A DNA stretch of 64,000 nucleotides from Endozoicomonas sp. GU-1 (lineage in GTDB: Bacteria; Pseudomonadota; Gammaproteobacteria; Pseudomonadales; Endozoicomonadaceae), in contig NZ_CP114771.1 of assembly GCF_027366395.1 (NCBI RefSeq), positions 1,674,001 to 1,738,000 of the forward strand, in the 5' to 3' direction. Position numbers and translations under genes: made by a program. Shown one piece after another: positions 1 through 7,511 of this stretch. Within the stretch, counting starts at the first letter, position 1, and each line of letters starts with the position of its first letter. The notes beneath the pieces were generated by a model. The model saw only the letters and a list, made by a program, of their open reading frames with translations. It ran no database searches and had not been told where the DNA came from.

Positions 1-407
1 TTTTATAAAACGCTTGCTCCATGGTGAAGCGAGTGCCCAATAAACCAACCCGTTTTATACCATCTTTAACGAGAAGCTCGCCGGTTGCATCAGCAATATG
101 CACCAGAGGAATGGCAACGGATTTTTCAACAGCCTCTGCCACTTTATGCATGGTGTTAGTGCAAATTAAAAAGAAATCAGCCCCCACCTGCTTCAACAGA
201 ACGAGCCGCAGCGGACAGGATCTCTGCTGTTTTATCCCACTCACCCTGGTGCTGAAGCTTCTCAATTTCAGCAAAATCGACACTGTAAAGGGCGACCTTG
301 GCTGAATGTAACCCCCCAAGAGATGTCTTAACGCCTTTATTAATTCCCTTGTAGTAGCTTAGAGTTGACTCCCAGCTCATTCCACCAATCAATCCTATCG
401 TTTTCAT
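1..407 (-). pseudogene. Aspartate/glutamate racemase family protein, frameshifted and cut by the window edge
   Basis: The N-terminus, starting at ATG 405-407, reads MKTIGLIGGMSWEST, the classic start of the RacD/YgeA amino-acid racemase family, which interconverts L- and D-aspartate or glutamate. The frame stops at 177-179, but the -1 frame continues immediately with ADFFLICTNTMHK, containing the family's catalytic cysteine, and runs off the left edge. The break falls in a run of five C (181-185, five G on the coding strand) where four would keep frame. Two readings remain: a genuine one-base insertion, or a homopolymer error in the assembly. Family assignment is secure; whether the gene is active is not. 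Confidence 0.8.
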
Positions 408-567
408 TATTAATATTTACTGATATAACCAGAGAGATTCTGCACAAACTCCGCAAAAAAAAGTATAAAAGTTCGTCCGCAGTCCCGAGAGCCTATCAAA
501 TGAGAATTCTGAAACCTCCAACGCGACCTCTGGAAAATTGTAAACTAACATACTGATACTGAAATAC

Positions 568-610
568 AAAAAAAGTGGAGGACTCGAAGGGCCAATTCCT
601 CCACTTTTTC
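568..610. terminator. Hairpin resembling a bidirectional rho-independent terminator
   Basis: An A-rich tract runs into AGTGGAGGA, a 13-base loop, then TCCTCCACT and a T tract, giving a U run on either strand. It could end transcription coming from the left, or from the antitoxin remnant on the right. Confidence 0.55.
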
Positions 611-706
611 TGAGAGGAAAGAGAAAACGGCAAAAATGGGAGGAAAATAACTTGTTTATGGGGAGTGCGAAAACTCCAGTGGGGTGCCTTTAATCCTTTG
701 TTTACA
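606..706 (+). repeat. Left copy of an imperfect direct repeat (partner at 2604-2710)
   Basis: The stretch begins TTTTCTGAGAGGAAAGAG, has a purine-rich body and ends in CCTTTGTTTACAG. The same order of motifs recurs at 2604-2710 with scattered differences. The two copies bracket the accessory island holding the antitoxin fragment, DUF6155 and relB-yafQ. Confidence 0.5.
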
Positions 707-878
707 GAGTCTTTTTGCTGACACCTATCAGCAAGGCAAACTTCGCCTGAATCAAGCCTACCTTCTCACGAATTGCTCTTACTTCAACCTCTGGAAACCC
801 AGTCACTCTTGCAGCTGGCTTTTTACCTTCTCGAATATCATCCAGCTCCTGAACGCTGGCCAGCAGCTCATCAAACAT
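702..878 (-). pseudogene. Truncated HTH (XRE/NadS-type) antitoxin fragment
   Basis: This 58-codon minus-strand frame contains MFDELLASVQELDDIREGKK, then AIREKVGLIQAKFALLIGVS. These match the linker and helix-turn-helix of HigA/NadS-like antitoxins. The frame stops just after SKKTL, where family members normally continue through the rest of the HTH and a C-terminal tail. No RelE/HigB-type toxin lies upstream, because the next frame on that side is the plus-strand DUF6155 gene. It is best read as the orphan remnant of a toxin-antitoxin operon. A residual DNA-binding role cannot be excluded. Confidence 0.6.
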
Positions 879-979
879 TGACTTATCCAGCAGACCAGAA
901 GTAGTTGAAATTGACCATTCATAAGGCTATATGTAACCACCCTAACATTGGCCCTGTCTCTTAATGAGCGATTATACAA

Positions 980-1519
980 ATGTCCAAAAAGCCAACACTG
1001 ACTGAACTGAAGAAACAGTTAAGGAAAAAGAGCCAGAATGAATTGGTCGAAGAAATTGCCCATCTCTATAAGAAATTTGCCAACGTAAAAGAATTCTACC
1101 AAGCCTCATTCTTTAATGACGATTCCGCAGTGTTGGAAAAATACAAAAAGATCGTCAGGGATGAATACATACCATCGGGGCGCAGGCAATTCCCCTCCAT
1201 GAGAGCATCCGTTGCCAGAAAAGCGATCTCAGATTACAAGAAAATATCCTGTTCTAATGCTGGTCTTGCCGACATCATGCTCACATTTGTGGAATCTGGC
1301 GTCTGGTGCACCAAGGAGTATGGTGATATTGATGAACCTTTTTATTGCAGTATGGAAAGCATGTATGAAAGTGCCATCAAATTCATTGTCAAAGAAGATC
1401 TCTTTCATGATTTTGATGACCGATTGCGTAGCATCTTAAGAGATACTCATGGCATGGGCTGGGGATTCCATGACATGCTATCAGAAACATACGACACCTA
1501 TGCCATCAGCGCTGATTGA
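980..1519 (+). CDS. DUF6155 family protein
   Basis: This encodes 179 residues beginning MSKKPTLTELKKQLRKKSQ. The lysine-rich helical start, LVEEIAHLYKKFANVKEFY and KKIVRDEYIP resemble the DUF6155 family of small soluble bacterial proteins of unknown function. There is no signal peptide or membrane segment. It is a single-gene unit inside a small accessory island next to toxin-antitoxin genes, as is common for this type of cargo. The assignment is from remembered family features, not from a search, and no biochemical role can be proposed. Confidence 0.65.
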   Translation: MSKKPTLTELKKQLRKKSQNELVEEIAHLYKKFANVKEFYQASFFNDDSAVLEKYKKIVRDEYIPSGRRQFPSMRASVARKAISDYKKISCSNAGLADIMLTFVESGVWCTKEYGDIDEPFYCSMESMYESAIKFIVKEDLFHDFDDRLRSILRDTHGMGWGFHDMLSETYDTYAISAD

Positions 1520-1659
1520 CGAGTCATGGCGTGCTTTCTACTTTAGCCTAATCGAGTTCAAACTTTTCAGGCAATATCACAGAGAATCCGCTGGCTTCGC
1601 TATTGTTAATGGCCATCGGATTTCCTTTTCTTTAATCAGGGAAGCGGCATCCACTGCAC

Positions 1660-1721
1660 TTGAATATCTCCAATATCTTTCTATAATTTGTCATACAATG
1701 TATAACAATGTAAGACATACT
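1660..1721 (+). promoter_or_regulatory. relB promoter with overlapping inverted-repeat operator candidates
   Basis: TTGAAT (1660-1665) and TATAAT (1682-1687) are separated by 16 bp. Just downstream, around 1692-1720, are short dyads (ATAC-AAT-GTAT and related half-sites), where an autoregulating RelB antitoxin would be expected to bind. This is inference from position and symmetry. Confidence 0.5.
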
Positions 1722-1741
1722 TAACTTATGGAGAGTGAAAA

Positions 1742-2020
1742 ATGAAGCAGGAAATGCTCAGCGCCCGTATCGATCACGATACCAAGGCTGCCTTTACTAA
1801 TATCTGCGAAGCCGTTGGTTTAAGTACTTCTCAAGCCATTAAGCTCTTTGCCAAAGCGGTCATCAATCACGGTGGCATCCCGTTTGAAGTGCGAGTTCAG
1901 CAGCCCAATAAAACCTCGGTGGCAGCAATGAAAGAACTTGATGAAGGCAAAGGCCACAGCGCCGTATCTGTCAGCGCCTTAATGAATGAGCTGACTGATG
2001 GCAAGGTAAGTGATGTATAG
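1742..2020 (+). CDS. relB: RelB/DinJ family antitoxin
   Basis: This 92-residue protein starts MKQEMLSARIDHDTK and continues with GLSTSQAIKLFAKAV, the ribbon-helix-helix of RelB/DinJ antitoxins. The remainder (FEVRVQQPNKTS and an acidic tail) is the toxin-binding half. A GGAGAG ribosome site lies a few bases before ATG. The stop overlaps the toxin start by 8 bases, the usual translational coupling of type II modules. DinJ-type proteins neutralise YafQ endoribonucleases and repress their own operon. The toxin gene next to it is broken, so this antitoxin is probably orphaned. Confidence 0.85.
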   Translation: MKQEMLSARIDHDTKAAFTNICEAVGLSTSQAIKLFAKAVINHGGIPFEVRVQQPNKTSVAAMKELDEGKGHSAVSVSALMNELTDGKVSDV

Positions 2021-2492
2021 CCTGGAATATTCCAATCAGTTCAAGAAGGACTTTAAAAAGATCACCAGACTGGCCATTGCAGATATTATTACCGTAGGTC
2101 ATGTTATTGGTACTTTACAGCAAGCCCAAACGCTGGATGCCCGTTAAGTAGCTGGCCATATGGAATCATATATTTCTGGCTACTTGGGCAGGTGCTATGC
2201 GAGGCACAACGGAGGGAGCATAGCCGTAGCTATGTGACCGGAGTTGTAACGAAGCACGACTGCATGGATGCAGGAGCTAGAGCAACGCAGGAGCAGTTGC
2301 CGGGAGTGCCTGAACAAGGAGTCAGAAATATATGATTTCATATGGTTAGCTACTTATGTAGATCATGCATTGGTTGGCGACTGGCTCAGCTTACGGGACT
2401 GCCATATCAAACCCGATTTGTTACTGATCTACCGCATTCACGACAGAAAATTGCAATTGGCTCGCATTGGTTCTCACAGTGACTTATTTTAG
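2013..2492 (+). pseudogene. yafQ: YafQ-type mRNA interferase toxin interrupted by a MITE
   Basis: The 5' part (2013-2144) encodes MYSLEYSNQFKKDFKKITRL, the start of YafQ/RelE-fold toxins. Codon 45 is now TAA because a 208-bp element sits at 2147-2354. The 3' part (2355-2492) encodes VDHALVGDWLSLRDCHIKPD, then LLLIYRIHDRKLQLARIGSH, matching the YafQ core with its catalytic His/Asp cluster and C-terminal His and Phe. Removing the element plus one TA restores an 89-residue frame, close to the 92 residues of E. coli YafQ. The toxin is inactive as it stands. Confidence 0.85.
2147..2354. mobile_element. 208-bp MITE with 32-bp terminal inverted repeats and TA target duplication
   Basis: The left end begins AGTAGCTGGCCATATGGAAT. 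The right end is its reverse complement over 32 bp with three mismatches. The element is flanked by TA at 2145-2146 and 2355-2356, and only one TA is needed to restore the interrupted yafQ frame. A TA duplication is typical of IS630/Tc1-mariner transposases, so this is probably a non-autonomous derivative moved in trans. It contains internal hairpins (for example GCATAGC-CGTA-GCTATG) and no transposase. Confidence 0.85.
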
Positions 2493-2603
2493 GGGTTAAA
2501 CAGTCAGTAATCGCAGGGTAAGAAGGTACTGGTCACTCTCAGCCCGCAAAGCCACTAAAAAGCCATTTCTCACCTGATTTCTCGGAAGGCCTCAGACCAA
2601 AGT

Positions 2604-2710
2604 TTTCAGAGAGGAGAGAGAAAAGTAAGAAAAACGGGGGAAAATAGCTTTGAAAACGAAAGACCACAAACCACAGCATCATGTGTTTAACCCTTTGTTT
2701 ACAGGCCCTA
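2604..2710 (+). repeat. Right copy of an imperfect direct repeat (partner at 606-706)
   Basis: It starts TTTTCAGAGAGGAGAGAG, has the same purine-rich body and ends CCCTTTGTTTACAG, matching the left copy in order. No other gene is visible between the yafQ remnant (2492) and the tRNA terminator (2717). Confidence 0.5.
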
Positions 2711-2716
2711 TAAACG

Positions 2717-2746
2717 ACAAAACCCTCACGACATATATCGTAAGGG
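2717..2746 (-). terminator. Rho-independent terminator of the Asp/Val tRNA operon
   Basis: On the minus strand, CCCTTACGA, a six-base loop and TCGTGAGGG form a 9-bp stem followed by TTTTG, directly after the last tRNA-Asp. Confidence 0.7.
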
Positions 2747-2756
2747 CTAAGTTGTA

Positions 2757-2833
2757 TGGCGGACCGGACGGGACTCGAACCCGCGACCTCCGGCGTGACA
2801 GGCCGGCATTCTAACCAACTGAACTACCGGTCC
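2757..2833 (-). tRNA. tRNA-Asp (GTC), copy 1
   Basis: This is a 77-nt cloverleaf with acceptor GGACCGG/CCGGTCC, anticodon GTC in CCTGTCACG, T-arm GGTTCGAGTCC, discriminator G and an encoded CCA. It is the last gene of the nine-tRNA transcript. Confidence 0.97.
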
Positions 2834-2871
2834 GCTGTCTAGTTTCTAGTATCCAGATACTAGTTTCTAGT

Positions 2872-2947
2872 TGGTGGGTGATGACGGGATCGAACCGCCG
2901 ACCCTCTGCTTGTAAGGCAGATGCTCTCCCAGCTGAGCTAATCACCC
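2872..2947 (-). tRNA. tRNA-Val (TAC), copy 1
   Basis: This is a 76-nt cloverleaf with acceptor GGGTGAT/ATCACCC, anticodon TAC in CTTACAA and an encoded CCA. It is separated from Asp copy 1 by a spacer carrying a short CTAGTATC/GATACTAG hairpin. Confidence 0.97.
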
Positions 2948-2991
2948 AAATTGTTTACTCTATTTACCCGCTTCTCAACGCAGGCATAAAA

Positions 2992-3068
2992 TGGCGGACC
3001 GGACGGGACTCGAACCCGCGACCTCCGGCGTGACAGGCCGGCATTCTAACCGACTGAACTACCGGTCC
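2992..3068 (-). tRNA. tRNA-Asp (GTC), copy 2
   Basis: It matches Asp copy 1 except for one D-loop base (CGGTT instead of TGGTT on the tRNA strand). CCA is encoded. Confidence 0.97.
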
Positions 3069-3106
3069 GCTATCTAGTTTCTAGTATCCAGATACTAGTT
3101 TCTAGG

Positions 3107-3182
3107 TGGTGGGTGATGACGGGATCGAACCGCCGACCCTCTGCTTGTAAGGCAGATGCTCTCCCAGCTGAGCTAATCACCC
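3107..3182 (-). tRNA. tRNA-Val (TAC), copy 2
   Basis: It is the same 76-nt sequence as Val copy 1 and is preceded by the same hairpin spacer. Confidence 0.97.
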
Positions 3183-3227
3183 AAATTTTTTTGCTCTGTT
3201 TACCTGCTTCTCAACACAGGCATAAAA

Positions 3228-3304
3228 TGGCGGACCGGACGGGACTCGAACCCGCGACCTCCGGCGTGACAGGCCGGCATTCTAACCAACTGAACTACCG
3301 GTCC
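3228..3304 (-). tRNA. tRNA-Asp (GTC), copy 3
   Basis: This is a 77-nt tRNA-Asp identical to copy 1, with encoded CCA. Confidence 0.97.
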
Positions 3305-3342
3305 GCTGTCTAGTTTCTAGTATCCAGATACTAGTTTCTAGC

Positions 3343-3418
3343 TGGTGGGTGATGACGGGATCGAACCGCCGACCCTCTGCTTGTAAGGCAGATGCTCTCC
3401 CAGCTGAGCTAATCACCC
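3343..3418 (-). tRNA. tRNA-Val (TAC), copy 3
   Basis: This is a 76-nt tRNA-Val identical to the other copies. Confidence 0.97.
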
Positions 3419-3462
3419 AATTTTTTTGCTCTGTTTACCTGCTTCTCAACGCAGGCATAAAA

Positions 3463-3539
3463 TGGCGGACCGGACGGGACTCGAACCCGCGACCTCCGGC
3501 GTGACAGGCCGGCATTCTAACCAACTGAACTACCGGTCC
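3463..3539 (-). tRNA. tRNA-Asp (GTC), copy 4
   Basis: This is a 77-nt tRNA-Asp. It follows Asp copy 5 directly, across an unrelated 120-bp spacer with no Val gene between, which breaks the alternating pattern. Confidence 0.97.
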
Positions 3540-3659
3540 GCTGAAACTTTTCAATCATCCCAGCACTGTCATCAGTACTGAGGGAGGGAGACTTTACCAG
3601 AACTCTCCCCGATATCAAGTCCCACTCAGGACTTGTTAACATCAACAACGCAATAGAAA

Positions 3660-3736
3660 TGGCGGACCAGACGGGACTCGAACCCGCGACCTCCGGCGTG
3701 ACAGGCCGGCATTCTAACCAACTGAACTACCGGTCC
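3660..3736 (-). tRNA. tRNA-Asp (GTC), copy 5
   Basis: This 77-nt copy has one acceptor change (CTGGTCC), which gives a G-U pair with the 5' strand. Other parts match the remaining Asp copies. Confidence 0.96.
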
Positions 3737-3774
3737 GCTGTCTAGTTTCCAGTATCTTGATACTAGTTTCTAGC

Positions 3775-3850
3775 TGGTGGGTGATGACGGGATCGAACCG
3801 CCGACCCTCTGCTTGTAAGGCAGATGCTCTCCCAGCTGAGCTAATCACCC
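3775..3850 (-). tRNA. tRNA-Val (TAC), copy 4
   Basis: This 76-nt tRNA-Val is the first gene downstream of the operon promoter. The spacer to Asp copy 5 keeps a diverged version of the hairpin. Confidence 0.97.
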
Positions 3851-3923
3851 TGAACTCTTATCAAAGAGATTGTTGAGAACTTTACTTTGTTCTCTCAAGC
3901 TTCCCGAGAGCGCTTCTCAACAA

Positions 3924-3961
3924 CGCGGCGAATTATAAGCAGCTAACCTGTTGATACGCAA
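3924..3961 (-). promoter_or_regulatory. Stable-RNA type promoter of the tRNA operon
   Basis: On the minus strand, TTGCGT (3961-3956) and a perfect TATAAT (3937-3932) are 18 bp apart, followed by a GC-rich discriminator TCGCCGCG. Such discriminators are the hallmark of promoters under stringent (ppGpp) control. Confidence 0.7.
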
Positions 3962-4176
3962 CAGTTATTAAAAACTTTTTTTTATACCCTCTGTTTCTTT
4001 ATCAACATCAATAACTAATTTACGGCCAGGTTTTGTTAACATGTGCTTTCCATCACAGCCTTGAGCCCATACTTGGAAGTGCAGCCCGACCATATGGGAG
4101 AACAGGGAGGGACAACAGGGATGGGACGATATGGAAAGCGGCCAAACTTCCGACCAATCAGGATTCTGAAACGATC

Positions 4177-5148
4177 ATGTGGTTTAAAAATCTTATCTTT
4201 TACCGGTTTACCCAGCCATTCAAAACGTCCGTTGACGACCTTGAAGAGCAACTCCGCCAGAAACGCTTTCGCAGCTGCGGCAGTCAGGATATGAGCACCT
4301 ATGGCTGGGTTCCTCCGTTGGGCAAACAGGGTGAACTGCTGACCCATGCCGGCAATGGGTTCGTTATGATCACCGCCCGCAAGGAAGAGAAAATTCTTCC
4401 CGCCAGCGTGATCAATGAAGCACTGGAAGAAAAAGTTGAACAGATTGAACAGGAACAGGACCGCCAGGTTTTCAGCAAAGAGAAGAAAGCATTAAAAGAC
4501 GATGTACTGATGGAACTGCTGCCCAAAGCATTCAGCCGCAGCCAGAACACCTTTGCTTATATTGATCCGGCAAAAGGCTGGCTGGTGGTGGATGCCTCTT
4601 CATTCAAGAAAGCTGAAGAGCTGACTTCCTGTCTGCGTGAATGCCTTGGCAGTCTGCCGATTATTAACCCACCACTGAAAAACATGCCATCCCATGCCAT
4701 GACACGCTGGCTGGCCCAGGAGATCCCCATGCCTGACAAGCTGGTGCTCGGTGATGAGTGTGAACTGCGTGAGCCCGGCGATGAAGGGGGACAGGTAAAA
4801 GTCAGTAAACAGGAATTGATTGGTGAAGAGGTTGAGGTTCATCTTCAGGCAGGAAAACAGGTCAGCAAAATGGCGCTAATATGGAATGATGCCCTGAGCT
4901 TTGTGCTTGGTGATGATCTGGTCATTCGTAAACTGAAGTTCACCGACTCCGTTCAGGAACAGCTAGATGAAGTCAACGCTGAAACGGCGGCCGAACAGTT
5001 TGACGCAGACTTCGCCATCATGACGCTGACGCTGCAACAAATGCTGGATGAACTGGTGGAAAACCTTGGCGGAATAAGCGAAGAAGCACTGGAAAGACAG
5101 GAGGTGGCCAACTTCTCAGTGGAAATCCCGGAAAAAGAGACCGTTTAA
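4177..5148 (+). CDS. rdgC: Recombination-associated protein RdgC
   Basis: The start at ATG 4177 gives MWFKNLIFYRFTQPF, the conserved RdgC N-terminus. The frame is open further upstream, but that extension has no family match. The protein is 323 residues, close to the roughly 303 of E. coli RdgC, and shows the family blocks STYGWVPPLG and ALIWNDALSFVLGDD. RdgC forms a ring around double-stranded DNA and limits RecA-mediated exchange. It stands alone between the tRNA operon and a convergent GTPase gene. Confidence 0.95.
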   Translation: MWFKNLIFYRFTQPFKTSVDDLEEQLRQKRFRSCGSQDMSTYGWVPPLGKQGELLTHAGNGFVMITARKEEKILPASVINEALEEKVEQIEQEQDRQVFSKEKKALKDDVLMELLPKAFSRSQNTFAYIDPAKGWLVVDASSFKKAEELTSCLRECLGSLPIINPPLKNMPSHAMTRWLAQEIPMPDKLVLGDECELREPGDEGGQVKVSKQELIGEEVEVHLQAGKQVSKMALIWNDALSFVLGDDLVIRKLKFTDSVQEQLDEVNAETAAEQFDADFAIMTLTLQQMLDELVENLGGISEEALERQEVANFSVEIPEKETV

Positions 5149-5162
5149 GCGGTTGACCTGAA

Positions 5163-5210
5163 AAGCGCACGACGGTTAGAGAGTTTCCCTCTGTGCGCTT
5201 GATGATTTTT
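5163..5210 (+). terminator. Probable terminator after rdgC
   Basis: AAGCGCAC and GTGCGCTT form an 8-bp stem around a long loop, followed by GATGATTTTTG. The large loop makes it weaker than a classic terminator. Confidence 0.45.
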
Positions 5211-5273
5211 GCCTGTGAATTGCCTGCTGGTTTTGACGACAGCCAACGCTAACAAGTAGCAAAAGCGACCCCC

Positions 5274-6191
5274 TCAACCATTCCCTGTTCTTTTCCGGAC
5301 GCTACCGAGAAGCTGTTTTAGTTTTGGCACATCAAATTCTCTGCTGTCGGAAGGGAAGCCGCTGATAAAAATATTGTCTTCGCTGAAATCTGATCCGATG
5401 GCGTGTTGGAAATTACGCTTTATCTGCGCCTTAACCCCGCTAGCAAGATCCTGATAAAAAGAGGGACTCGACTTTCTTGCTTCACTGCGAATACTCGCAA
5501 TAGCGTTATCCATTTTGGTGTAAACGAAATAGAGTGGGATACCCGCTTCTTTCACCTGACTTATCATAGTAGCAAGAGCATCAGAACGTACGGTGTTGAA
5601 ACAATGAGGAACAATCACCGCATCATAGGCGAGGAGGCCTGAACGTTTGGCCATTGCCTCCGGGTTATGATCTGCCTTGATCTCTGGTAGTTCACACAAA
5701 TAAACAGGTGTCTTATTTAGCCGGTAGCGCTGGGTATCCCGTTGTTTGGAACACACAACGGTTTCCCGGGCTGCGTCGGTCGCATTAGCATCCACTTCAC
5801 GCAGAAGATTAATCAAAGTCGATTTTCCCCCGCAGTCGGCCCCCAGAAACCCTATGTTGATGCACCGGGGGAAATTAACCGGTGACCCGGGATCAGACTT
5901 CAGATCAACATCGTGACCGGCAGCAGGTTTTGAGCGGTCAGTATTCTCGACCATTACCGATGGCTCGCCCGTCACAGGAGACTGGCCAGCTATTGGTATT
6001 GAAACCGACCGTTGGTACAGGTCAATGGTGGATGGCTGACTTTCCCCGCCGGTGCTGAACAGTTTTTTTTTGACTGCTGATAATCCCGCTACAACCCGGC
6101 CGCAAAAATAGCTGATCAGGCGCAACGGTTGTTTCAGGACGTAAGCGACAGCACTGCCGATTGCAGCTGCTCCATCGTACAAACAATTCAT
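5274..6191 (-). CDS. IRG-like P-loop GTPase
   Basis: The product is 305 residues with a good AGGAGG site before ATG. Residues 1-40 are rich in hydrophobic and aromatic positions (AAAIGSAVAYVLK, LRLISYFCG) and may touch membrane. A variable linker precedes the G domain, which starts near residue 110: the Walker A loop is GFLGADCGGKST (114-125) and the G4 motif is TKMD (225-228). The C-terminal NIFISGFPSD and FDVPKLKQLL resemble the end of interferon-inducible IRG GTPases. The G3 position reads CELPEI, so the usual DxxG aspartate and glycine are absent. Likely role: a membrane-associated or secreted GTPase, with weakened or altered hydrolysis. Function is unknown and family membership is from motif order only. 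Confidence 0.6.
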   Translation of the reverse strand: MNCLYDGAAAIGSAVAYVLKQPLRLISYFCGRVVAGLSAVKKKLFSTGGESQPSTIDLYQRSVSIPIAGQSPVTGEPSVMVENTDRSKPAAGHDVDLKSDPGSPVNFPRCINIGFLGADCGGKSTLINLLREVDANATDAARETVVCSKQRDTQRYRLNKTPVYLCELPEIKADHNPEAMAKRSGLLAYDAVIVPHCFNTVRSDALATMISQVKEAGIPLYFVYTKMDNAIASIRSEARKSSPSFYQDLASGVKAQIKRNFQHAIGSDFSEDNIFISGFPSDSREFDVPKLKQLLGSVRKRTGNG

Positions 6192-6361
6192 TATTTACCT
6201 CCTGATTCAGCTGCTATCTCGATACCAATCCGGGCGATAGAATGGCCCCACTTATTTTTTTGACCACAGGATCAATATAAAGTTCAGAAAAGATAGCACG
6301 AGCATTCCAGGAGACTGAGTCCGGGAATGCGAGTGGAGGATCAAGATTTGGTGAGACGAAA

Positions 6362-7225
6362 TCAGTGCATTAAACCAAACAGCTTGCCGCGATAACGCTT
6401 GGCGATCGGATTACCCTGCCCCAGCTGATCAAACACCTGCAACATCAGCAGCCTGGCACCGTCTTTACGGAATTCACGGTCCCGACGAACAATCGTCAGC
6501 AAATTCTCCAGCGCCTCTTCATTCTGGTCAGCAATCACCAACCGGATCGCCAGCTGGTAGCGAGCCTCATGATCATTGTCATTGTCCACCAGCCGGGCTG
6601 CCAATTCATTCCGGGCAGGGGCATCCGCAACCATTTCGTAGAAGGCCAGTTTGGCTTTCGGTTGGGCAATGCCTTCTGCATCGGCGGGGAGCACCGCCAT
6701 CAACTGCCGGGCTTCGTCGATACGCCCCAGTTCCAGCAGCAGGTTTACCTGCAACACTTGCAGGGCATGGTTATCAGGCTCATCCTGCAAAATGTTCTGG
6801 AGCAACTCCAGTGCCCGGCCAGCCTCGCCTTCAGCCATCAGCGCTTCAACCTGCTGGCGAATCATTTCTGCCGGACTCATGGTCAAGGGATCCAGCACTT
6901 CACGCAGCTGCTCTTCTGACTGGGGCCCACTGAACACCTTAACCGGTCTTCCCTGGTGCAAAACCACCTGTCCGGGTAATGCTCTTACCTGCAATTGACT
7001 CACCAGCTGCTGCGCCAGCATCTGCTCGGTTTCTGCGGCCACTTTCGCCAGTATCAGCTTACCCTGGTAAGCAGCAGCCAATGCTTCCAGAACACCCAGT
7101 TGCGCCGAACAGGCCGGATCACTCTGCATACCTATATAGAGAAGCACGGGCTGATCGGCGGATTGCTGGAGCACTTCCTGAATATTCGCTTCTGTTACAT
7201 CCACCACGAAGCTTTGCTCATTCAT
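6362..7225 (-). CDS. cnoX: Thioredoxin-like/TPR chaperone CnoX (YbbN)
   Basis: An N-terminal thioredoxin-fold domain (about residues 5-110) is followed by TPR-type helices (about 120-285). This architecture and length match E. coli CnoX, a holdase that protects clients from oxidation and hands them to GroEL or DnaK. The active-site position reads SDPAC, so the CxxC pair is absent and one cysteine is kept, as in E. coli CnoX (SxxC). ATG 7225 is chosen because AAGGTGG lies 8 bases upstream; a GTG four codons earlier (7237) overlaps that site. It is a single gene transcribed away from the candidate origin region. Confidence 0.85.
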   Translation of the reverse strand: MNEQSFVVDVTEANIQEVLQQSADQPVLLYIGMQSDPACSAQLGVLEALAAAYQGKLILAKVAAETEQMLAQQLVSQLQVRALPGQVVLHQGRPVKVFSGPQSEEQLREVLDPLTMSPAEMIRQQVEALMAEGEAGRALELLQNILQDEPDNHALQVLQVNLLLELGRIDEARQLMAVLPADAEGIAQPKAKLAFYEMVADAPARNELAARLVDNDNDHEARYQLAIRLVIADQNEEALENLLTIVRRDREFRKDGARLLMLQVFDQLGQGNPIAKRYRGKLFGLMH

Positions 7226-7511
7226 CACATTTGCCACCTTGAAATTCTGCTGGGATCAGGGCCTTTGCAGCAGCAATGACCACTAAACGATGAGGCAATA
7301 ATAATGATACTTTCAACTGACGATAAGGCCTTTGTCAGCATTTTTAACCCGCTGTTTTTTTTACACCCGGTTCCGTCTGAAGCAATGTGATTAAACACTT
7401 CGCCGCAAGCCAGCGGAGAACAGACCCGGCAGCACAAACTTTTTCTTTAAGAATATCTTGGAATTAACAGTACTTTGTATTACCAGACTTCAAGCCGACA
7501 TCGCGATCATT

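Larger units (their letters stand above)
2757..3539 (-). repeat. Tandem array of about 235-bp Asp-Val tRNA units
   Basis: Successive Asp genes start at 2757, 2992, 3228 and 3463, a period of 235-236 bp. Spacers are nearly identical, including a hairpin between each Val and the following Asp. This indicates expansion by tandem duplication and makes the copy number prone to change by recombination. Confidence 0.85.

Noticed and set aside
1449-1724. 91-codon plus-strand frame after the DUF6155 gene
   Set aside because: It overlaps the end of DUF6155 in another frame and runs into the relB promoter and operators. Composition gives no support.
3113-3313. 66-codon plus-strand frame across the tRNA cluster
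   Set aside because: It is read through the complements of tRNA-Val and tRNA-Asp. This type of peptide (containing DRTGLEPATSG) is a familiar false annotation over tRNA-Asp genes.
7225-7437. 70-codon minus-strand frame upstream of cnoX
   Set aside because: It has no ribosome site or family pattern, and it occupies the region expected to hold the cnoX promoter.
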